A stretch of 64,000 nt of DNA from contig NW_015622547.1 in the NCBI RefSeq assembly GCF_000835495.1, positions 2,356,001 to 2,420,000 of the forward strand, read 5' to 3'. The DNA comes from Cladophialophora immunda (lineage: Eukaryota > Ascomycota > Eurotiomycetes > Chaetothyriales > Herpotrichiellaceae). The translations under genes were made by a program, and so were the position numbers. The notes under the pieces were generated by a model. It worked only from the letters and a program-made list of their open reading frames with translations. It made no database searches and was not told the origin of the DNA. Position 1 is the stretch's first letter. Every line of letters begins with the position of its first letter. Below are positions 37,464 through 48,223 of the stretch, piece after piece.

Positions 37464-39719
37464 TCACCATCCGAATTTCTCGGCCCACACTTCAATGTCC
37501 CAGCCTCCTTGTCGGACAAGATCGGCCGCGACGTTACGCACGTCGCGCACTAGGCCGTCTGGGCCGGAGACGATGATGCAGATCTTATCCCCCTTCCTGC
37601 CCGGGGTCGTATCTCTATCCTTTTGTGGATATGGATAGTCTTTTGTGTTCCTGAAGTTGGCGTCGGGGCTTTGTAGCGCTGGGGGGCTCAGCAGGGAGGA
37701 TGATGAAGTAGGGGATGGATCTGGTTGGTCTTCCTCCAGCGTGGTGGAAGACGAGGAGGATGATGGTGGCAAAGAGGAGTAAGAAATTCCAGGCGCGCGG
37801 GCCGAGGGCGGGGAGGGAAGGGACGTAACCCAGCTGTAGATCTCGCTCTGCATATCTGGCCGGCCACCTTCGCAGCTGGGAGACCTTGTGTCGAAGGTCC
37901 GTGTTACTAAACTCCCGGCGTCGTCGCAACGTCCTTCTTGTGCGGCGGGACGGTCCATTGCCTCGTGAGCATCTTCTTCATTGTAGCCTGACTTGACCGC
38001 GCTCGCTCGCGGCACTGTGCAGATCCACCGTCCATGCAACTTCTCCTGCCTTACCCAGAAATGCGCGTACGTTGAGTCCGGTGCCCACGGAAAACAATCT
38101 GCAATCACGGTTGGTGTCCTCTTCACCCCGTTCTCGTATGTGGTCCTTGTGCTCAGAAGGAGCCCGGCATCTGCGTTGCTCCCCGTTCGGACATGGATCG
38201 CCCAGGAAAGCGGATAGGTAACTGCGATGCCGCTGCCTCCGGCAACGAAGCAGACGCGATCAGCCGCTTTCGCTGCAGCTAGCACTGAGGTGCTGCCGTA
38301 TGGGCCATCGAGGACGATTTCACAGTGTTGATGGTGGCGGGCGTAGTGGAGCAAGGAAAGGGAGAAACCGTCTATTGCGCGGATCGTGAGTTGGAGAGGC
38401 CATGATTTTATGGCCGCTGCATTTTCCGGTGGCGCCGGGGAAGCTATCGTAAAAGGGTGCGCTTGGAAACGGTATTTGAAGCCCATGGAGGGAATGGTGA
38501 GGAACACATGCTGACCGGGACGCCATCCGTGATGCAGATTTGTTTGTACACCCACAATTGGCGGTCCTTGGTGGTATAAGGGGACGTCGCAATGGACCAG
38601 AACAGTGTGGCCATCAGGAGGGACTTCTAGTGTTGCAGTGAATCTTCGAGACGACACTGTCATGCGCCAAAGGAGTCTGTCAACGGCCCAGACGGCGAAC
38701 GCTGTGCACACGTATGGGCGAGCTGTAGGATAGTGGAAGAAAAGGAATATCAGGGCGGCGAGCTGGAAAATGATGTGTGCAACCAAAAAAGTTTCGTAGT
38801 AGAGATGACGGAACCACCCGACGCTCGTGATGTAGATGAGATAATAAGATATCACAGCACAGATACCGAGAAAAACAAGTCTTGCACTGAGGTAACGGAG
38901 CAGAGAAAACCCCAAGGGCCGGAGGATGGTGTACCAAACAGCAAGCATCCCACACATGTGAATGACGGCGAAGCAAGTCATCCATTCACCAAGACGACGG
39001 TGGAAGATGTTGAGACCCTCGTAAGAACATCCTGTGAGGTATTTGAGGGGTTGGTTATTTTTGGCGGCCAGGAAGTAGAGAACTGGAAGATTTGCAACGA
39101 ACAGCAGCCCAGCTCGATCGGCGAGGATGAAGATCCATGGCAGTGATAGTGGGACGCGGTAGAAGAGATAGAAGAGGTTGACAGCGAGGAAGAAGAGAAC
39201 GGCAAGGGTGGTGACGTTGTTAGGGAGGGTATTCGAGGGAGATGTGAGTGCTGGAATGGGTCGAGGCTGGAACATCAAGAGGGACTTCAGTAGATCCTGA
39301 ACAGCTGGTCTCGTTCGAGAAGCCGGACATGGAGGAGAGAGCAAGGGCGTCATCTCTCCATCGTCGAAGCCGACTTCTTTTTGCGAAGGTGTGCTTGTCC
39401 CGTTCAACGTACTGCTTGATGATGATGACGACGAGCTGGCTGCGACCACCGCATGTTTTATCGTTCTCTTGACATTTTTGTTCCTTCTCTGCTTCTTGTA
39501 GAAACGAACCCCCTCCGCAATCGCAACTGCGACGACAATGCATCCATAATATGTCAAGATGAACTTGCGGTGCCACAGGATGGCTGCGATGATCTTGCGT
39601 ATATGTTCCGATTGCGGTACACCGCCAGTGTCTGCGAGGGATCCGACGAGGCTGTCAGAAGATTGCAAGGGGAGGCGGAGGATCTGAAGACATTCTTCAG
39701 GTAATACAGCGTCGTCCAT
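37464..39719 (-). CDS. Ferric reductase-like transmembrane protein (FRE/NOX family)
   Basis: Plasma-membrane metalloreductase: electrons pass from NADPH through FAD and two haems to Fe3+ or Cu2+. A single exon of 751 aa; start is the ATG at 39719, not the upstream TTG. Several transmembrane helices lie between about residues 40 and 350. Two haem-binding His pairs with 13-residue spacing are visible: FHRRLGEWMTCFAVIH and AHIIFQLAALIFLFFH. The FAD-binding motif is HPFTIAS, and the NADPH site starts at VAGGSGIAVTYPL. A Ser/Pro-rich insert of more than 100 residues separates this from the last NADPH segment, IVSGPDGLVRDVRN, where the usual Cys-Gly-Pro is Ser-Gly-Pro. A poly-Ser run also lies in the N-terminal loop. 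Divergent from a Zn2Cys6 gene; a multicopper oxidase lies 6 kb away. Confidence 0.9.
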   Translation of the reverse strand: MDDAVLPEECLQILRLPLQSSDSLVGSLADTGGVPQSEHIRKIIAAILWHRKFILTYYGCIVVAVAIAEGVRFYKKQRRNKNVKRTIKHAVVAASSSSSSSSSTLNGTSTPSQKEVGFDDGEMTPLLSPPCPASRTRPAVQDLLKSLLMFQPRPIPALTSPSNTLPNNVTTLAVLFFLAVNLFYLFYRVPLSLPWIFILADRAGLLFVANLPVLYFLAAKNNQPLKYLTGCSYEGLNIFHRRLGEWMTCFAVIHMCGMLAVWYTILRPLGFSLLRYLSARLVFLGICAVISYYLIYITSVGWFRHLYYETFLVAHIIFQLAALIFLFFHYPTARPYVCTAFAVWAVDRLLWRMTVSSRRFTATLEVPPDGHTVLVHCDVPLYHQGPPIVGVQTNLHHGWRPGQHVFLTIPSMGFKYRFQAHPFTIASPAPPENAAAIKSWPLQLTIRAIDGFSLSLLHYARHHQHCEIVLDGPYGSTSVLAAAKAADRVCFVAGGSGIAVTYPLSWAIHVRTGSNADAGLLLSTRTTYENGVKRTPTVIADCFPWAPDSTYAHFWVRQEKLHGRWICTVPRASAVKSGYNEEDAHEAMDRPAAQEGRCDDAGSLVTRTFDTRSPSCEGGRPDMQSEIYSWVTSLPSPPSARAPGISYSSLPPSSSSSSTTLEEDQPDPSPTSSSSLLSPPALQSPDANFRNTKDYPYPQKDRDTTPGRKGDKICIIVSGPDGLVRDVRNVAADLVRQGGWDIEVWAEKFGW

Positions 39720-40251
39720 AGAGCTCGAAAAGTTACACAAAGAGCCAGAAGTGACTGAGCTGCAAGCAATCCCGTGGAGGCATTGCCGTCAGGATCTTAT
39801 CAAGATTAGATGAGATGGCCCGGCTAAATATTTCTCTCCTATTCGGCCTCGGTCTCGCCGCCCTATCCAGTCCCCTTTCCCATGTTCCTCCACACTGTGA
39901 TTTAACAGATGCTGCTTTAATCATAGCTAAGCCACGCCGGAACCAATTATCCGGATCGATATTCCTGGTGTTGTTGTCTGATGCAAGGATGGACGGAACC
40001 TCAACGACTTGACCCAAGGACTTACAAGCAGATTCCATTCAATTGCCTGCTACTCTCAGAGCTTTTACGTCCATCCCCAGTTTCTCTACGCCGCGGTTCG
40101 CCTCCCTTGGCTGCCGTTTTAGTCGATGCACTTCTCACACAGTCCCGTGAACACGCGCCGTGGTCCGAGGCTGAGGACAGCGTGCATCGCCTACCCATAG
40201 GTCCCATATATGTCTGGCAGCACCATGTGCTGAATAGCTCCTTGCCGTGTT
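39720..40251. promoter_or_regulatory. Divergent promoter of reductase and Zn2Cys6 gene
   Basis: 532 bp between divergent starts. A CTTATC (GATAAG on the minus strand) lies near 39795, about 80 nt upstream of the reductase ATG, and could bind a GATA factor; iron repressors of fungi are GATA factors, but their full extended site is not matched. Confidence 0.4.
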
Positions 40252-42399
40252 ATGATCAGTCATCCCAAATCTTCCTCTCCTACGTCAATGTCTTTATCTT
40301 CACGGCCACTACGACCGGCAACGCTACCATCAGAGCATTCGCCACTGTCTCAGCCCTCGCCAGATTTGACGCCGGCGGCGAGCTTCGTTCAAGAGTCGAA
40401 ACGACGAACAAAAATCTCCTCTGCCTGCCAGTCCTGCAGGAAAGCGCGGCGTAAGGTACGTCGGCGACTGTTTCATCAAACAAGCAGAGTGTTTTGCTGG
40501 CCTTGGGCTAACAAAAGGGTACTCTTCCAGTGTGATGGCTGCCAACCATGTAAACATTGTCTAGGTTCTAATCAGGAGTGTCTCTACCGCACCACCGACC
40601 ACCGGACTAGGAAATATCGGCAGAACTTGGAGGCAGAGCGCGATAAGTCAAAAACAGAGTTGGAGAGGCTTCTCCACGCCATCCGCACGTCTTCTGAATG
40701 GGAAGCGGTAGAGATCCTGCGGTCTTTGCGCTCTGGATCTGACGTCTCCACCGCGCTCAAGTGTAGCGAGGGAGTTGTTGCTCAACCGGCTGCGATCTCC
40801 AGGCAACACATGGAAAAGGTATACGACTTGCCACAATCTAAAGACCCGTCTTCTGTACTCTCCCTGTACGGTATCCTGCAGCCTTTCGACCAAGCCACGA
40901 CTGTTTTCAGTTTCAGTGGGCGAAATTCAGTTCAATGGACCACGGTAACTCAAAATCCTGAGATCATTAGCTATCTGCTGAACCTGTACTTCACCTACCA
41001 TCACCCTATTTGCCCGGTCATTCCTGAACCATTAATTCGAGCCGATATGACCTCTGGAAGAATGAAATATTGCTCGCCTGTGCTAATCAACGCCGTACTC
41101 GCTGTTGCCTGCACGTTTCTAGGCTTGCAAGACGACGTCAAGAGCAGCAACGATCCCTGGCCGTCTGCAAAAGCCTTTTCCATTGAAGCCGAACGACTGT
41201 TATCAGAACAACCCGAACCGAGTTTGACTGCCGTAGCAGCACTGAGCCTTCTCACAATGGTTGAGATCCTGAACCTTCGCTTTCAGCTGGCCTGCAAGCT
41301 TTCGGCTCGAGCTTCGTGCATGGCGCTCTTTCTGGGTCTTCACATGGGAAGACTGAGCGAGAAGGAGCAAGTCATGGCCGGCGCAAACGAATGGACCCTT
41401 GCTGCTGTGCAGCAGCAGCTGTTCTGGGTCTGTTTCCAAGTTGATCAGTGAGCTTGGGGAAGGTAGTTGAAAGCACCAATAAGCTAACGTCTGTACAGGA
41501 TGGCTTCAAACAACGCGGGCTGCCTACCTCAAATCGTCGTCGATGATATTGAGATAAAACTCCCGAGTATCGACACCGTTTCCGCAACGGGGCCCCGGAA
41601 CCCCTTAACGACCCTGGCGCCGTTTTTGAATTGCGGTGACCGCAGCGGGTCTTGGGTCTATCTCGCGGATCTTGCCAAGATTGTGCAAATGACCCTGCTC
41701 CAGCCGAGACCTTCTTTTCATCACAAGGATATCGATATCGGGCATTGGGAGTCCAGGTACCAGGCCTGGTACAGCAACTTACCAGCTTCACTCGCCGTCA
41801 GTGACACGGCTTCAGCATACGTAATATCAATCCACATGTGGTATCATGGCTGCATGATACAATCATTTCGACAGATTGTGGTCCTTGGCCGAGCCAGCCT
41901 TAGGGACACGGCTCTCCAGATCTGTCGCCATTCTGCCAAGACGATTACTGACCTCTTCAGCCGCTATCGCAGTCTTCACGGCCTGAGGGGTATCAACGCC
42001 ATAATGTGTCAAGCCATGCTTGACGCTTATCGCACACATCTCGATTGTTTTGTGTCGGCCGTAAAGGACCTGTTGATCGTGGTAGAAGCCTTTCAAGACC
42101 TTTGTAAACGACAGCAATGGGCTCGGGCGTGGCTCGCGAGACTCGAATCCCAGACCGTCCGATCGCCGATTGCAAAATCCGCTGCGATAGTTGAGGCCTT
42201 GTTTGGAAAGCATGAGACCATATCGGATGTCGTCGCCGTCCCAGAATGCTCCTCAAGTGTGACTCTTGCGGTCAGTCACAAACCTGCAGCTACAAACATG
42301 GACAACAATATGAGTGACGCGCGACCGGACGTCGACAAGCCCGCATCAGTACGACCGCATCGCTGGAAAGACGACTATTTCTTCTCGCCTTTTACCTGA
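40252..42399 (+). CDS. Zn2Cys6 transcription factor
   Basis: Exons 40252-40455, 40531-41447 and 41499-42399 give 673 aa. The zinc cluster is split by intron 1 and only appears after splicing: ACQSCRKARRK from exon 1 joins CDGCQPCKHCLGSNQEC, giving C-x2-C-x6-C-x5-C-x2-C-x6-C. A coiled stretch (LEAERDKSKTELERLLHAI) follows. The middle domain has YFTYHHPICPVIPEPLI and, across intron 2, FWVCFQVDQMASNNAGCLPQI. Both introns have CTAAC branch points. The first exon is Ser/Pro rich. It lies between two metal-related membrane genes and could control them, but no target is shown. Confidence 0.9.
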
Positions 42400-43188
42400 C
42401 GTTACGAATCGTTAATGGCAGGCATATTTTCGACAATTGGCGGCGTCACCACATAGAAGTAAGTTGCGTCATGGCTACTTGTGACAATGACGCCTCAGAC
42501 GTCTAGCACTACGGGAACAGCGATGTACCGAGAAGCGCAGAGTTATGTCTCGCCGAAAGATGGGCATGCCTATGCCTGACTCTAGGTGTATGTCGCACCT
42601 TGAGAAATCTGCTCGCCACGGATTTGCTGGACAAACATCGTCGTCTTGGCTTTCCAAACGGAAAACACCGAGATCCTAGGAAACGCAACGCCAGTAAGTC
42701 GTGAGGTGGGTTCATTTCAACTCACACAAATTAACTACCTATCATACGAGTTGACTGGACGTCACCCTGGGACAAGAATTCGGCTCCTGATATTGCTACC
42801 TCTAGGAACATGTGGAGGTATCGGATGCCGGATTATTCGGAGACGATTCGGAAGGTTTTGGGGAATCCAGGCCGTTCTGGGGTGCTGCATCACCCCATCC
42901 CTCTCCATCCCTTACCACCCAGTTACATGAATTCTGGAACTTCCTTCCGGTCCAGACCTCCCAAAGCCAGGGGATCTGTCAAATTAGGCCTCACTAGCCC
43001 CGCCGGCCTCCGCGATGAGTCGCTGATACCAGATAGTCCGAGGGGAAGCAACAAGCCTATTCAAAATTCAATCCCTACCTAACGCTAGCGGACATCTATC
43101 GCCACCCACATTATATACATTAAGGAGTATCCAAAGCCTCCCTTCTGGCTGTCACTTTGCATCCCATCTTTCCAGCAAGATAGAGAAG
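42400..43188. other. Intergenic region
   Basis: 789 bp between two plus-strand regulator-type genes. I looked for a zinc-cluster exon that could belong to the next gene and found none. Confidence 0.5.
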
Positions 43189-44967
43189 ATGACTGTCCTA
43201 CCAGAGCAACTCGCCAGGCTCTTCAGTCTGCACGTGGGTCGGGAAAGACTTCAAAACAAAACCGCCTCGACCCCCGTAGAGATTCTCAACAATCACAAAC
43301 TGGCAAATGCTTCCACAACACAGATATTAATCGACTATTTCTTTTCATGCACCGGCACCTTATTCTACATCTTTTCTCCCGACGAGGCAGCGGAACTTTT
43401 TCGATCAGTGTATCTGAGCCCCGAGGGTCCTACAAAAGCCTCACTAGGTGCCCTATGTGCGCTGGCGTCTGTGGCTAGCCAATATGACGACGCCAAAATC
43501 GAGCGGTCTTTGAGGCGGTCGTACTACGAAACAGCGAAATTCTATCTCGACGAGTGCATTGAAGAGGACGAAGTGCTGGGCATGCGCGTGCTGTGCTGCC
43601 TAGCCATATATTGTGCGATGGACAAACGCCTGACAGCGTGGACGTGGACCTGTACGCGGAGCTTCTTTCAAACTCGAATCACAGAAGAACAGAGTTAACT
43701 GACATTGACCAGTGACTGGCTTGAAATTGGCGAGGCTCCGGGGACTCCACCTGGACGGACCCCCTCCTTCTACATCGCCCGAAGAGTGGATCGCGCAGAG
43801 AAAGGTTTTGAGAACTTTGACATTCCTGGGCTGGTAAGCACAAAATTTGTCCTAGGTTAGCAACAAGCAGAAATCTAACTCACGGGCTCTGACAGTTGGT
43901 TCGCCTCGACCCTTGGCAGAAGCCCTGCGATTGTGGAGGCTTTTCAACCTGGGTTTGAGGAATCGTTCACCGTGCGAGAAGATCACCCGGTCTTTGAATC
44001 GATTGCACAAGAGCAAATGACATCCATTTGCGTGCTCACGACTGGCGTACTTCGAAACGTCTTTTTACGAAAGGATCTCAGTCTCATCGCGACTCGAGAG
44101 TACAAACTAAAGATCGTTGACTGGTTAAGCAAGCTACCTCCGCTCATGCAACTGGAATCATTGATCCATAATCAATATCTGACGCCGGTACAAAGACGGA
44201 GCATTTTCCTCATGCATCTCAACTATCTTGGGGCACTGCTTCTTCTTTATCGCCGTCATCCCCTTTACCTCGCGACCATGCAGAAGGGTGATACATGGCA
44301 ATTAGACGGAGATGTCGTCGAAGCATTGGGCTATGCCAAGGACGCTCTGGACGTGGCCACTCAGTCCTCGCGAATCTTTGCTCTTTTCCTCTCCGAGAAC
44401 TCGCTTTTCAAGCGCTGCTGGTTGGCAATATACCAGTCTTTTAGCGCATGCACCATGTTGCTGTTCCACGTCGCCCAAAAGCGGCTCCATGGGGCCTCTC
44501 CGGCTGAATACGAAGAAGAGCTTTCTAGCGCACAAACCTGCCTCGACACTCTGGACTATTGCGCAGAAGGCGACGTCGTTGCCAGAGGCTATCATGACAT
44601 GCTAATCTTTTACTACAATGCTTTGAAGTCTCCTCTCGAGGATCCCACCACTGGAACAGGTCCCGATTCAGCAATGCAAGACAGCTTGGAACAACCGTCA
44701 ATGGATGGCCCTGCCCGTTTTCGGATGGAGCCGACTCTAGACCAGGTTGCAGAGGGTGTGTCCAATATATACAACCGCCCTTTTGAGCAGGGCTGGCGCG
44801 AGGATACGGTGTCTGCTTCTCAGATCTCGCATTTTGTGCGTCGGGAGATTTCGGAATTCGCCACAGGCCCTGAATCTAGGATTCCCCGCGAGATGGCTAT
44901 CTATCCGGATGCGCCAGTCTTCAGCAGCCCGTTTCAATGGTCGGCCAATTCAATCCCTCGAGCATAA
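43189..44967 (+). CDS. Fungal transcription-factor middle-domain protein without zinc cluster
   Basis: Exons 43189-43651, 43713-43833 and 43896-44967 give 551 aa. The protein starts close to the regulatory domain (LIDYFFSCTGTLFYIFSPDE) and continues with the hallmark LKLARLRGLHLDG and, across intron 2, WFASTLGRSPAIVEAF. A later region, MHLNYLGALLLLYRRHPLYL, is also typical. No Cys-rich DNA-binding domain precedes it in this model or in the 789 bp upstream. So it may be a cofactor or dominant-negative-type relative of the neighbouring regulator, or a regulator that lost its DNA-binding exon. Ends with FQWSANSIPRA. Confidence 0.82.
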
Positions 44968-45915
44968 AATCAGTACTAGCGACGGGGATCGCATCAAGAC
45001 CAGTGAGGGACGAGCTTAGCTCTGATGGTGACACCTGCCCAGAAATATGTAGCACGATTTGAAACAGGAATAGATTCCCAGCAGTTCCCCCGGAAAGGTC
45101 AAGACCTGTGTGCTGCGTGATCCTTGCGCGTGAGACTGTGAAATTCGATGTGTTTCAGACAATTGCAGTCTCGAATGTAATTCTTAGGAATTCATGGGGT
45201 GGCCAGAGGTGCTTTGGCCGTTACGGCAGCTATCAAAAGCGAGAAAAAGCCAATGATTCCTCGGCCCAAAGCCTCTGTGCATTTCTTCATCCAAGCAAAT
45301 GTTCGTTTGCCTCGAAGGGGTATCTGGAGGTTTTCCTAACGTCCGGCTATTGACTGTTGACAGCTACCGCTAAATGGCGCCGCGTCCGGCTCCATGTCGG
45401 ATGTGCGACAAATGACAGACCCGAAGCCTGTCTCTATCATCCGAGGGTGCTAGCAAGGGCACATCGTTCTCAGAGAAGCACAGGGCCCCCTGCCGCTTAC
45501 TCCATCTCGTCGGATCGTCCAGCTACAAATTACCAGCGATCAGATCCAATGTTCTACAAGCCGCTCTTGCCAGGAAGGTGGACATCGAGTTGCGGGTTGG
45601 GCATATTTTCCAAAGCGGTTAGTGAGGCGGTCGCTTCAAGAATCAAGCATCCGGTGGATCTATCTTTCGACTAGGTCCCACGTATACATGTGTCTTTTTG
45701 TTTTGTGGAAAGCTCCAGACATGAAAACATGGTACGAATACAATATATGTCCATCATAACCAACAGCCCCAACAATCACTGAGGTGAGAAGAAAAGCCAT
45801 GGAGGCGGAAACGTCCAGTTACAGCAAAAATTCTTTTGTACAGCACGGTTCAACAGCCAGGACGAGGTAGGAGGGGGTGAGCGTGCGCTTGCAGGTCGTT
45901 TCGGCGCCATTATTA
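44968..45915. other. Convergent intergenic region
   Basis: 948 bp between the regulator-like gene and the multicopper oxidase. Open frames at 45108-45353 and 45357-45674 lack motifs; no gene called. Confidence 0.45.
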
Positions 45916-48223
45916 TCATCGGCTTCCCCTGCCCATCTCTTCCAAATCTAGGGGCGGCTTCGCAGACTCAATGACCGAGCCCTCGTCAAAGACGTCCATA
46001 CTTTCCCAGCTTGTGGAACTTTCCAGGAGGCGCTCTTGTTCGACCTGAAGATTGGCGTTGGGTGCCGCTGTGTTTTGCTTGGTCGATCCGGACCGCCTCT
46101 TCTTGATGCGGAGCTGCACGGTGAAAGCGAGACCGGCCATTGCAACGATGAAAACAACCATCACCAACACCGCGGTGGAGATCGTGGAGCTATCATGCAG
46201 AAGCCGAGTTAGTGATACTTCGCCTTGGGAGATGCGTATAATCAGAGTCTTGAAAGGGTGTTGTCCAACTCACCTTCTGCCAGCCTTTTTGCTTTCCTGG
46301 GATTCCGGACTGGTTTCGTGCTCCTCTTCAGGCACACCCGCATCCTCCTCGTGTTCGTGGCTGTCTGGCGAGCCACACGAGAGCGCGGGCAGTGGGCGGT
46401 CCCTGTGTTGCTCCTGCAACTCTAGCGGCGCCTCGACGAAGGTCGCAACCAAGCCTGTTTCTACGTGCCACTCCATGTGGCAGTGGAAGAGCCAGACGCC
46501 AGGGTTGTCGGCTCTGAACCTTAGGACCATGAAGCCTCCGTTTTCCAGTAAGAGAGTGTCCCGCCTGATCGGGGTCCTCGGGAAGTCACCCTCGACCAGG
46601 CCGCTGTCGAAAAAGCTGCCTGCCTTCTTCGGGGAGCGGTAGACGGCTTGGAAATTGTGGCCATGCAGATGGAAAGGGTGACGAACCATGTGGTGATTAT
46701 AGAGGATGATCTCGACGACCGAGTTGTGCTGCAGGACGAACGGGTTGGTGGTGGAGCCGTAGATGGAGTGGTTCGTTGCGGATGGCCCACTGGACAAGGC
46801 TGTGTATAGTGATGGGATTTCCGGGGCTGTGTATCTTGTCGAGTTGAAGAACCATCTGGGGGAAAAGTCAGTCAGTTGTGGAGCGTTCCAACGACTCGCG
46901 GGAGCGAAAGGAGGGGCCCAGCTTACTTGATGCCACCAGCGTGTGACATTCCAAGGCTCAGAACGATGCTCTGGTCCGGCTGAGGGAGCAAAGGCATCTC
47001 ATCGTACGGCTCTAATGTGACATCGTCCAAGGGATCGAACTCGTCAATGATCTGAGGCTGTGGCAGCGGTTGGTCGGGGGCGTAGACCAGCCATGCTGTC
47101 GCGTTCTGACTTGCACTATTGCGTATCTTGGTCAAGCTCTGCAAGGATCATCAGTTGAACAATGCCCGCATGACTAGGGTGTTGATCAGGACGACGCATA
47201 CCGGGTCCATGGAAGCAACCAGGGGATAATTCCTGTCCCGACCGGCCAGGGTAGTGACGAGGAAACTGCACCGCTGGCCCGAGGAGAGAAATATCATGGC
47301 CGTCTCGGCGGGCTTGGTGTAGACGCCGTCCACCTCGACGATCCTGACCGAGTGGCCTTCGATCCAAAAGTACTGGCCCGCAAACGCGGCCATGTTGACC
47401 AGTCGCACCAGGTACGTCCGCTCGGGCACGACGGCGATGCGGAGGCCCTGGGTATCGTTGAGCAGGTTGGCGTCCGGCACGGGCTCCTGCGACATCATGC
47501 TCCCACCGTGCAGGTACTGCGGGATCAGGACCGCCATCTGGTCGTGGTACCAGTCCGAGACGGACAGCAGCACCTCGTCGTCATACTGCCCGCGGTAGGG
47601 ATGGTCCGGGTCGCGGATGAGCAGCGGTGCGCGCAGGCCGTCGGGGTACTGGCCCTGGACGTGGGAGTGGTACCAGTAGAGGCCAGGCTGGGTAGCCTAG
47701 AAGTTTGCAAAAAGCACACACGTTTCAATAACCCCAGATGATTGTTTGGTGGTGGTTGGGAGGAGGAAGAAGGGGGGGTTGGGGGGGGGGGGGGTGGTAT
47801 AGTTTTTGGGGTTGGGTTATTCACACACACACACACCTTGAACTGATACGTAAATGAGGATCCGGGCGGAATGGGGCACTGATTGACCTGAGCAGGCCCA
47901 TCGAGCTCGGTGCTCCCGTTCATGAACAGGCCGTGGAAGTGCAGAGAGGTGGACTGGTTCCCCAGCGCGTTGACCACGTTGACCACGACCGTGTCGCCCA
48001 GGTCGGCGCTGATGGTGGGAGGCGGCCACTGGCCATTGACGCCGATGGTCGGCCGGCTGAAGCCATCGGGGCTGGCAGCTACCCACGAGATGTTGAAGTC
48101 ATAGGTCACGGTCCGTGCTGCTGCTGCTGGTGATGCTAATGCTGATGCTGATGCAGTCTGGGCCGCGCACAGGCCGAGGGCGAGAAGGGTCTGCAGCAGG
48201 GGAGACGATAAGAGTGGTGCCAT
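45916..48223 (-). CDS. Membrane-anchored multicopper oxidase (Fet3/laccase-like)
   Basis: Exons 48223-47837, 47696-47202, 47138-46927, 46855-46274 and 46189-45916 give 649 aa. A signal peptide (LLQTLLALGLCAAQ) is followed by three cupredoxin domains with all four copper motifs: HFHG (H95, H97), WYHSH (H139, H141), HPFHLHGH (424-431) and HCHMEWH with C490 and axial L500. Exon 5 encodes a transmembrane helix (VLVMVVFIVAMAGLAFTV) followed by basic residues and a cytosolic tail, as in Fet3 ferroxidases. Where Fet3 has an iron-binding Glu in its SEWYHD segment, this protein has SDWYHD. It would oxidise Fe2+ (or Cu+ or phenols) outside the cell. Fet3 usually pairs with the Ftr1 permease, which is absent here. 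The first 5' splice site lies inside a GT repeat. Confidence 0.92.
47772..47836. repeat. Poly-G and CA microsatellites in intron 1 of the multicopper oxidase
   Basis: Plus strand: G7 (47772-47778), G14 (47781-47794) and a CA run (47822-47836). In the transcript they give a C-rich tract and a GT repeat that begins exactly at the splice donor. Confidence 0.9.

Noticed and set aside
45108..45674. Two small plus frames after the regulator-like gene
   Set aside because: No domain, in a convergent 3' region; probably untranslated sequence.
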